A DNA stretch of 52,617 nucleotides from Cochliopodium minus (lineage: Eukaryota > Discosea > Himatismenida > Cochliopodiidae), in the NCBI GenBank assembly GCA_024220525.1, contig JAMYWO010000062.1:98912-151528 (forward strand). The letters are read 5' to 3'. The position numbers and the translations under genes were made by a program. Numbering within the stretch: the stretch's first letter is position 1; every line of letters begins with the position of its first letter. Below, piece by piece: positions 32,604-45,485 of this stretch. Under the pieces are notes generated by a model. It saw only the letters and a program-made list of their open reading frames with translations, searched no databases and had not been told where the DNA came from.

Positions 32604-33885
32604 TCAATTAAGATCTAATTGTGTTTGATATTTTTTGTTAACGTAACCGCAAATATTGTTGGCCCCAGAAATAGAAAAATTTATTTTTACTTGATTAGGG
32701 TTTCCAAAACAACAAACAAAATAAAGGGATCTATCTTGATTGTACATAGGAAAAATGTTTTTGAAGAACCACGAAAAGTTTGAACCTAAAATAATCTTAA
32801 TTATTATCATTTGATTAAAGAAATTTTTTTTTTTCTACCATTATTATAAAACCCCAATCTCACATTATCATTGTTTCTCATGTCAAGAATAACTCCCACT
32901 TTGTCATTTGTTACCCAGCTCTGTTTATTACCATGAACCGCTCCAACTCCTGTGGTAGCTTTTTAAAAAAAGAATTAAACATAAAATATAAGGAAAAAGG
33001 AAAAAGATCTTACAATAACTGTTTTTTAATATAACAAGGTTTCAAAAAAATTAAATTAAAAATAATGTTAAGATTTTTTTACCCACTAATATAATATTTG
33101 GGCCCGACTGTTAAATAATTTATAAGATTTTAATTGTAATAATAAATGTAAATTTAACCTTCAAATCCTATATAGTTATTCACATCAATTTCCTTAATGG
33201 AAACACCCAAGTAAATAAACTTGTTTATGCAACAGTTCTCCATGTTGACTTCCAACAAATGGATACCTTTTGTAAACGACTTTGTTGAAATTGCAGTGTT
33301 CCAATGCCCGATTTGAGTATTTTTTAAACTAAAAAATATGGAATAATAAAAAATTTAATAATAAAAATTAAATTTTCAGAGAAAAAAAAAAAAATATTAC
33401 TGTCTATTGCTATCCAACATCTCTATTTTGGGTGAAGATTTTTTTGGATCCCATTGTATCATCTTGCCATATTTAAATTTCATCATTTCTTGGTTCATGA
33501 GTTTATCAATATCAGTCAAGATGATATCTTCAATTGAAAAATTCTCCTTCTCATAATTTTCGCCACATAGATATTTCCATAGCAGATTGGATTGATTTGA
33601 TAGACATATCAATTTGAAGAGATATCCATTCATTGTCATTATCTTGAAGATATCTTTGAGATCGAGATAGCATAAGATGCTCATTAAAATTCCCTTGGGC
33701 AATCTTTCCAGATCATTTTCTCTGTGCTCTTGCTTCTCTATCCTTTCTATCAATTCTTTCATTATCTCAACTCTATCAATTTTCTTTTTGCCAAATTTCT
33801 CTTTCTTTATCTCCATTTTTCCTTCTTCAATAATGCCTTTGGGATCTTCTTTCTTGTTTTTGAAAAATTTGATTATGTTTTTCAT
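32604..33885 (-). CDS. F-box/SPRY (B30.2) protein
   Basis: Five exons (33885-33401, 33328-33159, 33107-33087, 32958-32839, 32785-32604) close in frame to 325 residues. The third is a 21-nt microexon whose donor must be ATTA|GTGGGT to keep phase. A Lys/Glu-rich leader of ~55 residues is followed by an F-box (LERLPKGILMSILCYLDLKD). The SPRY domain then has the expected strands: QIGHWNTAISTKSFTKGIHL, KFIYLGVSIKEID, KVGVILDMRNNDNVRLGFY and the closing DRSLYFVCCFGN. This is the common F-box/SPRY adaptor architecture of SCF-type ubiquitin ligases, in which SPRY binds the target. Target unknown. Its start codon is 26 bp from that of the RRM gene. Confidence 0.88.
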
Positions 33886-33911
33886 CTTTTTTTAATATAT
33901 CTTAAATAAAA
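33886..33911. promoter_or_regulatory. 26-bp bidirectional intergenic region
   Basis: Only 26 bp of pure A/T plus two C residues separate the divergent start codons of the F-box/SPRY and RRM genes. It contains TTTTTAATATAT. Core promoter and 5' UTRs must be extremely short or lie within coding sequence. Confidence 0.75.
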
Positions 33912-34492
33912 ATGGAGTCTAATGATATTGAACGCAAATATCAGTTATTGGATGAAAATATTATGTTCACTAACGATGATGAAGCTTTTAGGGAAACAAC
34001 TGCATATTCTACCATTAATTCTCCCAATTATCACAATCTCATGAATTATAACCAAAATAATCACAGAAACAAAATTATAATTGTAATACTTTTTGAAAAG
34101 ATCAATATAATCATCAATTCTTCAAATTTATTAAATATCCTTTTAATTAAGCAAAATATATTTCATAGAAAAAAAATTTGAATCAAAATAATACTCTATT
34201 CATCTCCAGAATACCATCTCTCAGAGAAAATGATATAGAAGATATTTTAGCCAAGTATGGAAAGATAGAAGAAATAAGGATACCCCAATACAAGGATTAT
34301 TGCCTTGTCAGATTCAGTAATTTGAATGATGCAATCAATGCTCATGATACTCTCAAAATGGATAATCCATTCGGAAATGAATCGAGAGTGGATTATGAGA
34401 AAGCAAGGCCGAATAATTATAACAGAAACATCAATAACAAAAACTATGATGATCGAAATAACAGCTATAAGAAAAAAAGATATTACAAATAA
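33912..34492 (+). CDS. Small RRM RNA-binding protein
   Basis: Two exons (33912-34082, 34169-34492) give 164 residues in frame. The N-terminal ~60 residues are Asn-rich and unstructured. A single RRM follows, with RNP2 (LFISRI) and RNP1 (DYCLVRFS), helix RENDIEDILAKYGKIEEIRI between them, and the final strand ESRVDYEKARP. RNP1 carries Tyr but lacks the usual Gly-Phe pair, so RNA contacts are reduced. The tail is Asn/Arg/Tyr/Lys-rich (NNYNRNINNK, SYKKKRYYK), like the disordered tails of small splicing or hnRNP-like proteins. The exact role is unknown. It converges with VPS13 across 87 bp. Confidence 0.85.
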
Positions 34493-34579
34493 CTCCAAAT
34501 TAAAGAATTTGTACAAATTAAATGAAATTATCAAGAAATTGTATATACAAAGTTTTAATGAGTTTTAATTTTGGATCTT

Positions 34580-37500
34580 TCAAAAGGAAGTTTGGATGGT
34601 AGGAGTGGTGGGAGCGGTGAGGGTGTAAGAAGAGGATCCAAAGCTCCTGTTAAGAAAATGCCCACGAAACTTCAAAACATCAACGAGGTGGTAGTAAATG
34701 AGCAAAGAAGAAGAAAAGTCATGATTATGGAAAGAGTAATGAGTCTCTTTTTCAGAATTTTTAAGATGGATACCCAGAAAACTTCGTTTTTTCTTAGCGT
34801 AGATTTCTATTCCTTTGTAGGAGACCTTTATATCTCTTACACGTTTGAATTCTACGATCCACTCTTCTTTCATCTTGCCAATCTCTGATCCTTTTAGGGA
34901 GAAGATGTGACGGTTCGAGATGAGGATGAGACGATATTCGTTTTGGGGGACGTAAAGCAAACTTGGGTAATGGAATAAGTAACAATCAGATCTGAACAAT
35001 CCATCTGTTAAAAAATAAAAAAAATAAAATATAAAATAAAAAATAAAATAATTGTTAAACTCAAACTTAAAAAATTTTCATACCTTTATAGGTCATCAAA
35101 ACTTCTTGTCCTTCACTATCAATGGAATCGTATTCACGGATCACGTGAGTTCTGTCAATAAAACGAGGAGACCTCACCCTAGCTTTAAATAGATTGTCCT
35201 TGTACGCTGGAGTGTTTTTCAAACCTTGTCCCAGCCTTGAGGTCATATCAACCAACTACATTAAAAATTCAAAATAAAAAAAAAAAATAAAAAATAAAAA
35301 AATAAAATATAAAATAAATTTAAAATAAACAATATAAATTTAAAATAAACAATAATGATTATATTAATAATGATAAAATGAAAAATAAAAAATAAATAAT
35401 AAATGTAAAATAAACAATACACCAAAATAAAAAAATGATTTAATATTAATAATAAAAATAATTTTTTTACTCCTGTGACGGGTTTGGTAAAAACACCCGT
35501 GATTCCTTTTCCGAGCCCCTTAAAGAAACCTTTCCCTCCTTCCTTTTGAATTCCCTTAATTGGATCAGTGAATAAGCCGGTGACTCCCCTGAAGATTCCA
35601 CTCGTTAAATCTTGAGCAGCAAGTTTGACACCTAAATTAGAAAAATATAAAAAATAAAAATAAAAATAAAAATTTGAAAATTTTTTTTAACCAAAATAAT
35701 TAAAAAATTTTTTTGTTTTAACTAAAATAAAATAAACAATATTTTTTTTTAAAAAAAAAGATTACCTTCACCTGCGTGCTTTGCTACCTTCTTTTGTTCT
35801 TTTTGTCTTTTTTCAATGTAGTCTCTGTCCATAGAAAGGTATGAAGTAGCGTTTCCCAAAGAAGAAGTAAAGCCGTGAGTGCTTCCAAAAAACCCTGAAA
35901 AAGTTTTTTTGAAGAGAGAAGTGGTGCCCTTGTACATCCTATCTCCAAATTTTTCGGGGCTTGTTTTGAGTCCTTGTGAGGGCTCGTAAAAGAAATCTCT
36001 GACACCTTCTCCTAAAATTAAAAATAAAAAATTATGAGAATATTTTAAAAATAAAATGAAAGATAAAAAAAAATAACTAAAAACTAAAAAACAAAACAAA
36101 ATAAATAAATAAAAATATATCAAAAATAAATAAATAAAAATATATCAAAAATAAATAAATATCAAAAAAAATAATTTTATAAACAAAAATTTTTAAGAAA
36201 AACACAAACCCAAGTTTTGGATCAAACCAACAGGATTACCCAAGATGGCAAAAGAACCAATTAAAGAATAAAACTGTCTAGCTGCGCTAGAAGTATAGAA
36301 ATTTTGCAATTTGTCAACAAGCTCAGAACTCGTTAGAAGAAGGTTGGTTATTTCTATAGAGTTGAGTTTGATTGGAGCGTTTTCCAAATCTGAAATTTTC
36401 CCGATAACATCCAGAACTTTGCCAAAGTTGTTATCTTCAAGATCCTTCGAGGCGTATTTACAACCTGCATAGGAAATGTTCGCCAAAATAGGTCCTAAGA
36501 TGAAAATAAAACGAAAAATAAAATAGAATAAAAAAAATTGAAATAAAAAAAATGTAAAAATAGAAAATAAAAATAAGTAAAAAATGAAAAATAAACCAAT
36601 CCAGAGGGTTTTGAAATAAATCAAATCGGAGATGCTCAATTTTTGATTTGCATAATCAATTTCTTTGTCTTTGTAGATTTCGTCAAGAGAAAGGTTGGAG
36701 TCAGAAGAGGAAAGCACGTTCAAAGAATAGATCATGTGGGTCAAGAAAGCTTGGTCAATATTAAGCTCAAACTGTTGCATATGAACCTGGAATCCGTTGT
36801 AAAAAGAGATGTTCTTGTGAAGATTGGATTTGTTGAGGGAAAGATAAAAAAATTCGGAATCCTTTTGAGGCAATACAGAAACCAAAACAATGTGATAAGG
36901 TGTGTTGAAAAGTTGGTTGTCCACTTGGAGGTTCTTAACTTTGAGTTCCAACGTATTATCTCTGTCTCCGCACTTGTAACACAAAGAGATTCCCTCAAAC
37001 ACTACGTTGACTATTTCTTGGGGTTTGTCACTAATGAGTGAGAAGCAAATACCCGGAATGGAAGTAACAATTGAGGTAGTAATTTTATTGACCCGTAATT
37101 TCATCATGGAACAAGTTGGAATCATCTCCATAGATCTGTCTTTAGTTTGTTTCGTTTTTGAAATCTCGAAAACTCGACTTGTGCCTTCAAAGTAGATTCT
37201 AGGACGAAGGAAGACTTGTTTTGTTAGCGAGGATCTGGAGAAGACAATGGTGGAGATAGGTTCTAGATCATTAGTCACTTCTTCAAGCGAATATTCACCT
37301 GATTTGCCCGAGTTACTGTCAATTACAGAAACAACTATCATTTTGTGTTCTAAAGAGGGCTCACTCCAAGAATAAGCGATTTGAGAATCTTTATTAAAAA
37401 AGAAAAAATAAAAAAATAATAAAAATAATAAAAATAATAAAAATAAAAAATAAAAAATAAAAAATAAAAAAATAAAAAATAACTTGGTTTGAGATAGATA

Positions 37501-40500
37501 GGATTGTTTTGATCAATATATGAATGTTTTTGTTTGAACTCCAATAATAAAGAAGTGTTGTTCCTCAAAATATAAAGAGGCTCTTCTCTTTCTTCTCTAA
37601 AGATCACAGCAGTGGTACCTTGCTTAGTAGTGGTCTGCACCGTAATTCTCTCCTCACCCACAGGTGACAAATTCACTTGTTTAGTCCTTGAAGAGTTTTG
37701 GATCTTACACTCAAAGAAAGAAACGCCATAGATGTTGAAAGGACCAGAGAAGGAAGTGTACTCTTCACCTTCATACTTGATACAAAGCATTTTGGGAGAG
37801 TTTTTGCACCAATGAAAGTAATTTTGTTCACCAGGTTTAAGCATCAATACGTGTTCAGTGTTTGGTTGTTTGTACAAGATCATCTTTTGCGTGTTGTTAG
37901 CCAACAAGTATTTGTTTGAGATTTTGAGAATGCTGGTTCTCCAAAATATGTCTGGTGCGGAAGATATGCTCAAAGAAAACTCGAACAATATTTCATCATC
38001 GCTAATTTCCATGATCCCTTCGTCGTCATGACCAGAAAGAGTGATTTCGTTCGACCACTCAGACTTTCCAACTTTAAATTTCAAACGATCCGTGTTTAGC
38101 ATTAAAGGAGTTTGTACTTCTTTGTCAAAGCAGTTGTTAGAATCTTTTTGATCATTCAAATTAAGAAATGATTTTTCATCTTGTCCAGGTAAAGGTGAGT
38201 TAAGATCTTCTACTGTAGGGTTTTTGAAGTAGATCAACAAGTTTGTTTTGTTCAGTATCCAATAATTGACAAAGAGAGAAAGTTCGGTGCGGTTGTTTTT
38301 GAACTTATTATCTACAGAAATTAACAAAGGGTTTCTTTTATAATGGTCCTTTGAATTTTGTAACAAAGGAATGGCACTTTCTTTGAAAAATGAAAAAAAA
38401 AAAATGAAATATAAAGTTAAAAAAATTGAAGGATTTACTGATATCCTTTTGATCTCCAGATATATTCACTATTGGGCTTTTGTCAAAATCAGACAATTTG
38501 AAAGAAAGACCCATATCTTGACTCCTTGGATCGTAACTATAAAGAGAAATGTTGTCTCCTCTCAAAATAGATCCCTCCTCCAAACACTGAGACTTCCTCG
38601 TGTTGTGCACCCAAAACTTGATCGGAACAGGTAAAAGATTGGTGAGCAGAAGAGTTGGTCTAATGTAAACAGTAAAATTGGAAGACTTTAGAAGAACATC
38701 TGTTTCAGAGATTATCTTCAAAGAGTAGTAATAAGGAAGATGTGGCTTGTCCAAAACATTGGTTTCAGTTACATTGAAATCATCAAGCATATCATTTTGA
38801 TTTGGAGAATCGATTCTTGAGTTTTCGGGTCTTTTAGGATCAACAAAGTTGGGCTTTCTAGATTCACACCTTATTATTCTTTCAAACTTCTCAGTCAATC
38901 CCTTCAACTTCTCTTCTTTCTTCCTCTTTTTAAAGGCTTTGGAATTGATTCTCTTTTGTGTTGCAGAAAGCTCCGAAAGATCAAACAAATCACTCCAATC
39001 ATATCTTTCCGGATGCGGAGAAATTACGATGGAATCCTGGCAATAAGCGATCGGAATAGAATAGTGAGATCCGGCTTTGCAAACTTTGGGTAAAACACGA
39101 ACAAATTTACCCAATTTAACTCCAATATACAATGAAAAATCAGTTTGATTCTCAAAGATAAAGTTGCTCCTGATTGTAGCCACCTTGCATCCACTTTGGC
39201 ACGATACTTCGAACACATAAGTTCTTTTACTGTTCGTAGCGAAAAAAGGTTTTCTTGCATTTAAAGGAAGATCTTTGATGCGGAAATTTGAAGTTACAAA
39301 TCGGAAATTGATCAATCTCTCCTCTATTTCTTTCTTTTTCTGTTCCGTGTCGAGATTGATGTTGTGCTTCATTTCAATGGGAATCTCCTTGCTAACTTTT
39401 GGAATATCAGTCAGCTTGTTGCTCCCAGTGATCCAATACTGAATATCTTCACCCGTCTCGTTTCTGATGTAGTACTCGTGAAACTTTAGAAGCTGACAAA
39501 TTTTATGATCTGATCTTTTGAGAACGGGCTTCTGTTTTGGTTCTTCTTTCTTCTGTGTATTCCCCCAACATTGGGACAAATAAGAATAAGTTGATAAGAG
39601 AGATTGACTAATGTTAATGTTTAGTGGAGACTGGATATTGATGAGAACCTGCATTTCTTGTCTTGGGTATACTTTTTTGAGCGAAACGCTAAATCCCCAG
39701 TAATCCTCTCTGATTATCAAACCTTTGTTATCTAGTGATCTCAACAGAGGTTCCCAATTTTGATTTGAAGAATTAAAGTAATCCAATTTCATTGAAACCT
39801 CAAAAGTGCCATAAGTGTCTCCTTTATCTTTTTTGAAATTGAAAAATATTAATTTTCAAGAATATTAAATTTGAAAAACTTTTATACCCTTTGTGGATAA
39901 TTCTGAATTTCCGGATTTTAAAACAAAAGAGATGATAGGTTGTAAATCTTTTTTCAGATCATCGATTAATGTGATGTTGATTAGCCCAATCTTTGCAACC
40001 ACAGCCATCATAGCCACCTTTTGCTCCACAATCTGATCATCTTTTTTCCAATCTTCTGATTGATCACTTCTTGTGAGATTTTTATCACTACTCGAAGTAG
40101 TAGTTGAAGAATGGATCCATCTTTCTTGTATATTGTTTAAAAGTACGAAATCATAGAAAGAAAGAACAGCAGTAAAGCTATTTGCATCTATTTGAACCCT
40201 GCTCTCTTCTTTCAAACAACTGTATTCAACATTAATATCCCATGGCTCAACCAACAAGTTCGGCTCAGACTTTTCATCAAGACAAAATCTAGAAAGCACA
40301 AACTGATCCATTCCAAATTGTATCTTGGTCCCTCCTTCAATTGAATTTTCATAAAAAAATGAAATCTGAGTATCAAGAAAGAGAGCATTAGATTTCTCAT
40401 TGGTGATATCCTCTATCATCACGATTTCAGGATTTTTTAGATCCAAATCCAGAGTAATCTTTGTATCTTCCTTTTTCTGATCATTTTTTTCCTTTTTATC

Positions 40501-43500
40501 TGTTTCGTGATCCTCCTTTTTATATTCTTCATTTACTTTGGACCATACATCATAAGAAGCTAACAGTTCGTTTATAAGAGGAAGCAGCCAAGTGTAAAGC
40601 TTTGAAATGGGCTCAGGAACCAAATGAAAACTCATCTCTTCGACAATAACTTTTATATCTTGATTTCCTTTGCTATCTTGTTTGACATTTGCTTCCACAA
40701 GCTTTTTGTGCTTATCACGGGAGATAGGAGAAAAAAGATTTGGAAATTTCGTTTGGTTAGTTCCTTTATCTATAAATACGATCTCGGTCATGTCAATCTC
40801 AGCCTCCGTGGTATTGTCTGATCGATCTCTCAACAAGAAAATCAATTTGTTGATCTCAATCAAGCCGATGGGAGAAGTGGGAGTGAAAAAATCTCCATCT
40901 TTGGAAAGAGATAAAGAGAATTGCTCAAAAGAACAGTTGACGAAAAGAACATCCCAAATGTCATACGTTTTCAACTTTTCTTTATTCAAATGCTCTTCAA
41001 ATTGAAAATCTTCATAGCCTTTGTTGGAATGATACTTGATGTTTTTGTTGGCTTTCTCAGACAAGTTCCCCTCCAAAATTCCTGCGATCGTTTTTACAGT
41101 GAAATCATTGAAATTGATGATTAGTTTGCTCATGAATGTATTAATGATCGTAGATGGTAATTCGTGATCACATACATCAACAACTCTTTGTACTACAACC
41201 TTGACAGAAGTATCGTATATGATATATACATTGCTTTGTTTTTTAAAGTCGGAGACAGCAGCGTTAATGTTGATCAATTCTAGCTCAAATAAATTAACAA
41301 GCTTTGAATCAATCACATCATCGTGGATATTCAAATATATCTTTCCAAGATCAATCACAACCACTCTCTTTGAACATGAATTCTTGGGGACTATCACAAG
41401 AGGGTTCTTCAGGAGGATCTTTGTTTTCATAGTAGATTTTTTTCTTTCAATAGATGCTTTGGTGGTTTTCTTAACTGAAGTTGTGAACAGATTTCTTATT
41501 TCTTCGAGTTCTGCAAAATAATTGGTGAATCTTTCGTAAGTTCTGTTCAGAAATATAAATTCAATGCAATTGACCCGCACTTCAAGATTAGAATCATAAG
41601 ATTTAGAGTTGAAAGTCTCATAGCTGAGTGTCAGAGTTTCGTCCGAAGGAGTAGAAACCATATTGTTATAATCTCCCTCATGTAAACAGTCCACAATTGA
41701 TATTCGGCCAAGATTAGACATAAAGCAAGTTGTCCCATTATTTCTAGATTGTATTTCAGCCTTTGAAGATCCTATTGAAAATAAAAACTCGTGTTTATCA
41801 TCTCCATTCAATAAGCCTTTAAGTAATCCAATGTTGACCTTGGCTCGCATTACCAAAATTTTATCTTCATCTTTTTCAGAACCAACCAATTTGGTTCCCT
41901 TTTCGATCATCTCTTTGCTGTCCTCTTTCACTTTTTGCTCAGTTTGATTGTTCTCAGACTTTGTGTTGATCTCTCGGAAAAAATCCATGAGATAGATCAC
42001 CGTCTCTCTGTTGAACATGATGGAGAGTTCATTAAATGAGAAAAGAAGGTTTTGATCAACAAGATCATAGATTTTGGAAGTCCTTGGGATGGATTCATAC
42101 TTGAATGTGATTAATTCTTTTGTGTTATTTCCAAGATTAGAATCAAGTATCCTCTCGAAATCCTTTCCCAGCTTTTGTATTTTGTCAATCATAACAAGAG
42201 AAGATACTGAAGTCTCTAAAGTAATATTGTATTTGTTATCATCCAACTTGAAGGCCATTTTCTTCATATCACAAGCGATCAATTGTTGTGGCTGATTCTG
42301 TGACATTTGGTACAAACAAAGATAAATCTCAGGAACTTTAAAAGAAAAAGAAACTATCGTTGGGTTGTTAGGATCAGAAAACTCTTCGTTAAAGTTTGTC
42401 TGATTCTTTTTGAAGCTTTCAATAAGATTGCTGTTTTGATGATCATCCTCTTCGATCAACTCATAGAGATATTTCTGGTTTTCTTTGAAGAAACTTGATT
42501 TATTTTTCTCAAGGTCCTCTCTTCTCTTATTCTCCACTACCTGAAAAGATTTTAGATCTTTTTTGGGATTATCGTCTTCTTCGATGACAGAATAGGTAGC
42601 TGTGAGAGTATAGAAGACACCCGAGATTTGAGAAAACCTCTTTGAAGAAAAGTTCAGGGAGATAGGATCAACCAATTCTGAGGTTATCTTAATGAAAGGG
42701 AGTGTGTTGACAGGCTTATCCAAGATCCTAAATTTTAGGTTAATGTTCAAAGGACTGACTAGTTGTGGCTCATTACTATTATCTTCACCATCACTAATGA
42801 AAGCTCTCATGTCTGTCAGTTTGAAATTGTACTTTTTGTAAAAGTAATCCAATGTGATCCTAGATACATCTATTTCTTCGTCCTTCAGCTTTTGGCTCGT
42901 GCCCTCAAAGTCGCTCGTGATAGTGATCTTACCAAGATCAAGTATCAACTGGTTTTTCTCGATATTGTCAAAGTCTTGAGGCAAGTGGATCTTAGGTGCA
43001 TAAATGACCAAGTGAATTCGTGTTTTTATGTTAGAGTTAAATGAAGATCTCATCTGTAATTTGGCTTCCTTTTGTAATGATCTGAAGGCTTGAGTTGTGG
43101 ATGTTGTGATGTTGGAGATGATAATTGAGTTTTCAGGAACAGGGCTAGAAAAAAATGTGACAACTCTGTCAATCAGCTTCATAGAGAAGAAATATTTCCC
43201 TGGAAGTATCTTTAGATTTACTTTTGCATTGATTTCGTTTGGATTTTCAGTAAAGGAATGATACTCAAACTCTACCTGCTTTTTATCTCTTTCCAAAGGA
43301 TAAATTGCTTCAAAAGGTTTCCCATCCAATGTGTAAAAGTCAGTGGCTGTCATACTATCCAAGTTACCATAGATTTTCTTGCTGTTTTCCCGAACATCAG
43401 ATGTTATGGCAAAATAATCTAAAATGATTTCGAACAGTTGCTCACTTCCGTGTTTTTCGTCGTGGTATTTGAACTGTTCGTTGTTGCTCTGGTGAGCAGT

Positions 43501-45170
43501 ACCAGGAGACTTGTGCATTTTCAATACAATTTTTTTGATCTCAAGTTTTATTTTCATCTTTACATACTGCTCCGGCAAAGACTCGACATGATCCTTTTTT
43601 TCGATTTTGTATTGCAACTCTTTTATTTTATCAGAGTTTATCTCCAAGTTCTCTTCAAACTTTGGCTGAGCTTTAAAGAAAAGTTTTCCAAGAAAAGACT
43701 TTTTAGAGTTTTCTTCATCAGCTATTTTCTCACACTTGATTCTTTCTCCTCTATAAAAAGCTTCTCCCAACTCTCTGAAAGAAAGAATAGTCTCATAGTT
43801 CAAAGTTCTTTCCATCTCCTCAAAGAGTTCTTTGTCATAATCGAGTTCAGCCCTCTTCCTGTACCAAAGATTGATGTACTTTTTCTTGTTATCGATGTTC
43901 TGTTTTAAGAACTTCCAAGTCCATAATCTCTTTTCGGCTCTATAGTCCAGCAAAAGAGAATCGACCACATAAGTCCACCACTCTTTGTAATTCTTCCCGT
44001 TGAAAGGATCTTTGGGTCTCAAATGAGCATACTTTTGATTGTTCAACAAGCTTGCGTGATACTCTGAAGCGAGCAAAAGATCCTTATATTGGAGCTCGGT
44101 GATCGAGATCCCTATTTTCCCAAACACAAATCCAAAGATCATTTTTGGAAAATCCAATATTTCTTCTTTGTTTATTTGAACTTTGAGAGTCGCATCCACC
44201 GGTTCGAGGATGTATTGATGACATTTACCGCTAGAATCTTCACTGGGGATCATATCCGTCATCACTTTAGAGAAAGATGCAAGAGATTCTTGTCCCTCTC
44301 CTTCCCAAATTACAAACTTGCAGTTGGTGTTCAAGTAGATTGCAAGATGGCTCAAGCTCACCAATTTGTAGGAGGTTGATTGCGTCTCTGTAATGAAAGA
44401 TGGCTCCCATTTATCGTTGGTGGAGCATACCTTTAGATAATCCAATGTTATTCCTGATGAAAAGGGTTTCTTGAAGAATATTAATTGAAATAAAGTATAT
44501 ACTTGTATATTAAATGTATTTTACATCTTTATTTGATAGATCATCTTCATATCTTATATGTATCCTTTTGATTTCTATTTCCAGATTATTCATCACTCTA
44601 TCTGTTATCCCTGTCAACAAATTATCTGTCCATCCCTTCTCCTTATGAATATCCACTAATAGCGTTAAATTTTTGAGATTACAGTTAATTTATGCTTTTA
44701 CCTTCCTCTTCTTTAAAATATTGATGTACTTTTAATTTCTTTTGCTTTATTCTCATTTCTAAATTTTCATCGTATTCATTGACCCTTGGAACGATCAATA
44801 TGCATAAATCCTCAATATTAATGATTGTTGTTGATTCGCTGAACAAATTGCTCCATGGAAATTGGATCTTTATCAATCCCAATGTACCTAAATAAATGAA
44901 GATTATTGATATTTTTATTTTTGGCCAAATGGTTACCCTTCTTGATTGTGATTGGCAAATTAAATTCCAAAAAAGAATCTGGATTGATTTCAAGATTAGA
45001 TAGATTCAATAACCCATTCCCAATTGCCAATTTCAAATGAGTTTGTGTCAAGCCAATGATATAATCTAGAAAACATCAATTTTTTTTATAATTTGATTGA
45101 AAAAGAAAAAAAATTGATTGATACCTCCAAGATATTTTTGTAATAGATTTGCAAGAAATTCTTCAAACAT
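34580..45170 (-). CDS. vps13: VPS13 bridge-like lipid transfer protein
   Basis: Thirteen exons (45170-45125, 45065-44937, 44887-44702, 44655-44525, 44469-39888, 39827-38439, 38380-37484, 37388-36597, 36494-36210, 36011-35766, 35631-35471, 35255-35084, 35004-34580) total 9441 nt, exactly 3146 residues, close to yeast Vps13. The N-terminus is the chorein domain (LLQKYLGDYIIGL, IKIQFPWSNLF, LEIEIKRIHIRYEDD, KPFSSGITLDYL). The central ~1500 residues form the extended beta groove. The SHR-BD/DUF1162 region lies in exons 6-8 (e.g. YSWSEPSLEH). The VPS13 C-terminal block is clear in exons 10-12 (GIFRGVTGLFTDPIKGIQKE, GFFKGLGKGITGVFTKPVTG, RVRSPRFI), with a PH-like end. The family moves bulk phospholipid between membranes at contact sites. 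The gene is intact, single, and the largest in the window. Confidence 0.97.
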
Positions 45171-45485
45171 TTATCAATTTGAAAATAATATGAAGCTTTG
45201 CTTTTTATATTATTTTGAGGATTGTTAATATTTGAATCAATAATACCAATAAACAATTAGGCGATGTTTCTAATCAATATAACCGAATATAACCAAATTA
45301 TGGTTAAAATAGAATATATAAACGGTGTAATAAATCTTTCATACGATTTTTAAAAAATATCTAATGGTGAAAATGGTTTGGGAATCAAGTTAAGATGATC
45401 AATCCCAAAAATTTATCAAATAAAATTTTAAATTGGTTTTTATTTTATCTATTTATTACAAAAACTGAAAAAAAAAAAAAAAAAA
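45171..45485. other. Intergenic spacer upstream of VPS13
   Basis: 315 bp between the VPS13 start and the 3' end of the RCC1 gene, both on the minus strand. AT-rich with a poly-A stretch at about 45470-45485. It must hold the VPS13 promoter. No gene or defined motif is seen. Confidence 0.6.
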
